From NCBI GenBank assembly GCA_004325065.1, contig PITI01000635.1:1-10101 (forward strand): a stretch of DNA of 10,101 nt, written 5' to 3'. Of this stretch, positions 7,391 to 10,101 are shown one piece after another; within the stretch, counting starts at the first letter, position 1; the number at the start of each line of letters is the position of its first letter. Source of the stretch: Hamiltosporidium magnivora. Its lineage: Eukaryota; Microsporidia; Dubosqiidae. The position numbers and the translations under genes are program-made. Below the pieces are notes generated by a model. It ran no database searches and was not told where the DNA came from. It worked only from the letters and a program-made list of their open reading frames with translations.

Positions 7391-8850
7391 TATTTTATGA
7401 AGTAGAATATATTTTAAAATTCGTAGACGGTATTTTATCCTTAATCAATTCAAAAATTGAAAATGTATATTTTTTTTGTATTACTAAAAATGATAAATTG
7501 ATTGATTTGTGTAATAATAACGTGATTTTCTTGAACTCAACTAATATTTATTTTATTATTTATAATATAGAAGTAAGGTTTTCGTTTTTTTCAAAATACC
7601 TGTGCAAAAAAGAATTCATACTTATTCAGAACGACTTATATATTGATTTCGACACTGGAATGAATAGTGATTTGCAAAAAAATTTTGAAAGTTTAAAGAA
7701 AACCATGGAAAGCGCCTTGAAGAAAAAAAGTATTGGTTTTAAGACATCGATCTATAGAAACGATTTAGAACCAACCGAGTGCGAAATAACGGAAATATGT
7801 GAACATTCTTGGTTGTTTGGCTTCTTGATATCAGAAGAAAATCTGCATAATGTTATGCATTTCAGATGTAAAAATTTATATTGGAGTATTTCGGGTAGAA
7901 TTTGTAATTTTAAAAAATTGGATAAACTGAAAATCAAATTAATAACATTAGACATAAATGAATTAATTTTTTTTGACAAATTTTCACATCAATTCGCTAT
8001 TTTGAAATTAATCTACTCAAAAATTTACTCTAACGTTTTAAATGATATTTTAAGTCTAGAATCACTAGAATATTTGGCCTTTTCGGATACGAAAATTGTT
8101 ATGAATAACAATGCATCATTTTCGACTTTTAATTATTCTATAAAATATTTTGAGTATCACGGTAGCTTGTTTCATAACTTTTATATGATATTTGAATTTA
8201 TTAGAATGCTAGTCAATATAAAAACCGTGGTATTGAATTTAACAGAAGATTTTGTTCCACTACAATATGAAGAGAAATTTATTCCTATAAAAAAAATAGA
8301 AAATCTTATTTATAAAAATTTTAATGCACAAATTAATCACTCATCAGCAATAAATCAATTTATCGCTACAAATAAACTTTCACTCTGTTTTCAAACGAAA
8401 TATGAATTTTTAAGAGATATTTGTTGTGAAAATAATTTTGATACTATTGAATATTTAGAAGTGGAAAATATTTTGTGTAGAATTTACAATAAAAACATTT
8501 TGGCTAATTTAAATAAATTGAAAGAAATATGTTTTAAAAAAATCAAACTTCAGGGTTTAAGCTTTTGTGATTTGTTTGATCAGACTATGAATTATAACAT
8601 TTTTTCGGTTGCCCTGTGGAATATCTTTATATCAAATAACGATATTAGGTTTTTAAACAATTTGAAAAAATTAATTCATTTAAAATTCTATGATTGCATG
8701 TTCAACAGCCATTTGATTGAATGCATCGGTAAGTGTTCATTTCCGAATTTAAAATATTTACTTTTACGAATTTCTGAAGATACCGTAATACCAGAATATG
8801 TCCTATATTTGAAAGAAATTTTTCCAGTGGGCATTTTATCAATTGAATAG
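7336..8850 (+). CDS. C-terminal leucine-repeat segment
   Basis: The frame is open from 7336, just after a TGA, to TAG at 8848-8850. The stretch from 7336 to 7497 is as protein-like as the rest (for example YEVEYILKFVDGILSLINSK), so a start at the TTG at 7498 would be artificial, and the first ATG in frame is far inside at about 7660. Leucine-repeat-like segments begin near 7906 and recur irregularly to the end; they do not show a strict 24-residue period. Cysteines are scattered rather than paired. The minus-strand open frames at 7752-7979 and 8688-8879 are shadows of this segment. Confidence 0.72.
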   Translation, partial: KTKTNVFINFFLSNFKYIIFYEVEYILKFVDGILSLINSKIENVYFFCITKNDKLIDLCNNNVIFLNSTNIYFIIYNIEVRFSFFSKYLCKKEFILIQNDLYIDFDTGMNSDLQKNFESLKKTMESALKKKSIGFKTSIYRNDLEPTECEITEICEHSWLFGFLISEENLHNVMHFRCKNLYWSISGRICNFKKLDKLKIKLITLDINELIFFDKFSHQFAILKLIYSKIYSNVLNDILSLESLEYLAFSDTKIVMNNNASFSTFNYSIKYFEYHGSLFHNFYMIFEFIRMLVNIKTVVLNLTEDFVPLQYEEKFIPIKKIENLIYKNFNAQINHSSAINQFIATNKLSLCFQTKYEFLRDICCENNFDTIEYLEVENILCRIYNKNILANLNKLKEICFKKIKLQGLSFCDLFDQTMNYNIFSVALWNIFISNNDIRFLNNLKKLIHLKFYDCMFNSHLIECIGKCSFPNLKYLLLRISEDTVIPEYVLYLKEIFPVGILSIE

Positions 8851-9789
8851 ATAAAACTTTCGAATAAATTTATAATCACTTTTGATCAACATTTTTTAAC
8901 CATAATTTATTTTGTGTCAAAATTTTTATTAAACTAAAGAGTATTATATCGTTTAAGGCAATCAATTACTTTAAAACTTTTAATAAAACTTAATTATACT
9001 TTCTATCATTTAATTAGAACCTTTTCGAAAAAGAAAATCGAAAAAATTATTCGCTTCCGTCTTGAATGATGGTAAGTTAATTATAATTCATATTAGGCAA
9101 AAATTTCAGATTATTTTATTATATATGGCTTTCTGTTCTTGTATTATTATTTTTTTGCAGATTAAGTCAACAATTATTTTTATCTCTGTGTCGTAGTTTG
9201 TTAATTCTGATTTGCTTTTATATTCTTTATATTTTTTCTTTTTGTAAGGCTGATTTTCTTTTATTTTTTATTTACCAAAAACCAATTATAAACCGTGTAA
9301 ATTTATAAACTCGATATTTTTACACTTTAATTAATTTAAAAAGTATCGCTTTTAAAAATATGTTTCGCTTAATCTCTATTTTTAATTTACAACTAATATA
9401 CTTATATTAATCTATGTTTTCCATGATATGAAACTTCTAAAATCTTATTTGCAGTTTACAATATGAATTCTTTCTGAAATAACGATTAGAACAATGAAAT
9501 CAAACTTAAAAACATAAATTAAGCCGTTTTGTTTTGTATTCACACTATATCTTCTTTCTTCACGGCGAAATATTCGAAATAATATTTTAGGTAGTTCTAA
9601 CTTGTTTCTAAATGTTTGCCGAAGCCTTTTATTGTAATCTTTATACCCAAATTTTCAGTTAACTTAACAACATTTTTTGAGTCAAGTAATCGTAATTTAA
9701 AAAAAATATTTCGGAAAATTCTATTGATTTTATGAGCCGTGAAAACTATGGTTTACATAATAAAAAATATTTGTGTATGCTTACTTTGT
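8851..9789. other. AT-rich spacer, nothing recognisable
   Basis: More than 900 bases of AT-rich DNA with T-runs and stops in all frames. Apart from the possible polyadenylation hexamer at 8863 and a 13-base word at 9189-9201 shared with 6214-6226, I see no gene, RNA or repeat. Confidence 0.55.
8863..8868 (+). terminator. Possible polyadenylation signal of the leucine-repeat gene
   Basis: An AATAAA hexamer lies 13 bases after the TAG stop. Microsporidian genes often have such signals at or just beyond the stop codon. In DNA this AT-rich the hexamer is common by chance, so the position is the only support. Confidence 0.35.
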
Positions 9790-10101
9790 GGAAGGTGGAT
9801 AATTACATAAAAAACTTTCTGCTTGGCAATATGTGTGTGAAACTGGTGTGAGGATCATTATTTTGATTTTATGTTGGAATAAAACCACACTAGATCTTCG
9901 GTTATTCCATGGGAGTTGTTATGAGAAGAAGAAGTCTAAGAAATGGAGAAGCTTTTTCTACAAATTTATTTGTAGTTTTTTATGCGACTGGATCAAAGAC
10001 CGCGGCCAAACATGTGGGTAATTGCCATGTAGAAGCATAGAAACCTAGCCTTGCTCACTCGGGTTAGAAGACTTAGCGCCTGTTATATATAAAAATAAAA
10101 A
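9790..10101 (+). repeat. Retrotransposon 5' block, copy 2, running off the window
   Basis: This is colinear with 1981-2270 through the anchors listed for copy 1 and in the same orientation. The two copies are clearly diverged, differing at many positions and by several small indels. This copy keeps a 62-codon open frame (9833-10021, starting at an ATG), but the same region of copy 1 is closed by stops, so coding is unlikely. If it is the 5' end of another retrotransposon, the endonuclease should begin roughly 600-700 bases past the window end. Confidence 0.65.

Larger units (their letters stand above)
6555..8850 (+). pseudogene. Secreted leucine-rich-repeat-like protein, one gene broken by two frameshifts
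   Basis: Three plus-strand open frames butt together and read as one protein of about 765 codons: 6555-6878, then 6872-7390, then 7336-8850. Each break is the same phase change, as if one base were missing. Outside the breaks there is no stop, and composition stays uniform (rich in N, K, I, L, F). Residues 1-21 look like a secretion signal. The middle part is helical-looking. The last 300 residues carry irregular leucine-repeat-like segments such as LESLEYLAFSD, LNKLKEICFKKIKL, NLKKLIHLKFYD and FPNLKYLLLRI. Large lineage-specific families of secreted leucine-repeat proteins are known in microsporidia; membership is my inference. The function is unknown, with a role at the host interface possible. 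It is either a young pseudogene, an assembly with homopolymer errors, or a gene with a tiny intron at the first junction. An AATAAA follows 13 bases after the stop. Confidence 0.75.

Noticed and set aside
7752..8879. Minus-strand open frames at 7752-7979 and 8688-8879
   Set aside because: Shadows of the long leucine-repeat frame on the plus strand.
9833..10021. A 62-codon plus-strand open frame
   Set aside because: It falls in the repeated 5' block, and the matching part of copy 1 (about 2030-2200) is closed by stops, so there is no sign of conserved coding.
1..10101. tRNA, rRNA, CRISPR array, or bacterial-type ribosome binding sites and operons
   Set aside because: No cloverleaf with a T-loop, no rRNA-like stretch and no regularly spaced repeats were seen, and the gene and transposon types are eukaryotic.

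Overview
The window looks like an AT-rich accessory region of a microsporidian genome (tentative; a species with a large, transposon-filled genome such as Hamiltosporidium or a Nosema-like lineage would fit). The reasons are intron-poor genes with very short predicted secretory signals, an N/K/I/F-rich leucine-repeat-like protein of the kind expanded in microsporidia, and a LINE fragment at the left edge whose wording resembles microsporidian LINE reverse transcriptases. These are family resemblances judged by eye, with no database search behind them.

Left to right: (1) 1-189, minus strand, is the end of an open LINE-type polyprotein fragment running off the window. (2) 592-1074, plus strand, is a small secreted glycine-rich protein with an arginine-rich tail. 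(3) 1075-1980 is AT-rich DNA with nothing recognisable. (4) About 1981-5927, plus strand, is one nearly full-length but badly decayed non-LTR retrotransposon. It has a non-coding 5' part, then an APE-type endonuclease, a linker, a reverse transcriptase and a C-terminal domain, readable in sequence order by hopping between all three frames through many stops. (5) 5928-6554 is an AT-rich spacer. (6) 6555-8850, plus strand, is a single gene of about 765 codons for a secreted leucine-rich-repeat-like protein. Its frame breaks twice, each time by the same phase change, but it has no other internal stop. (7) 8851-9790 is AT-rich spacer. (8) About 9790-10101 is a diverged second copy of the retrotransposon 5' block, probably the start of another copy that continues beyond the window.

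There is no operon or pathway here. The two host-like genes both encode predicted secreted proteins and sit among transposon remains. The contrast in decay is the main message: the retrotransposon carries dozens of stops and frame changes, while the leucine-repeat gene is almost intact. The latter is therefore either a very recent pseudogene, a gene with a tiny intron plus one sequencing error, or an intact gene with two base-calling errors.
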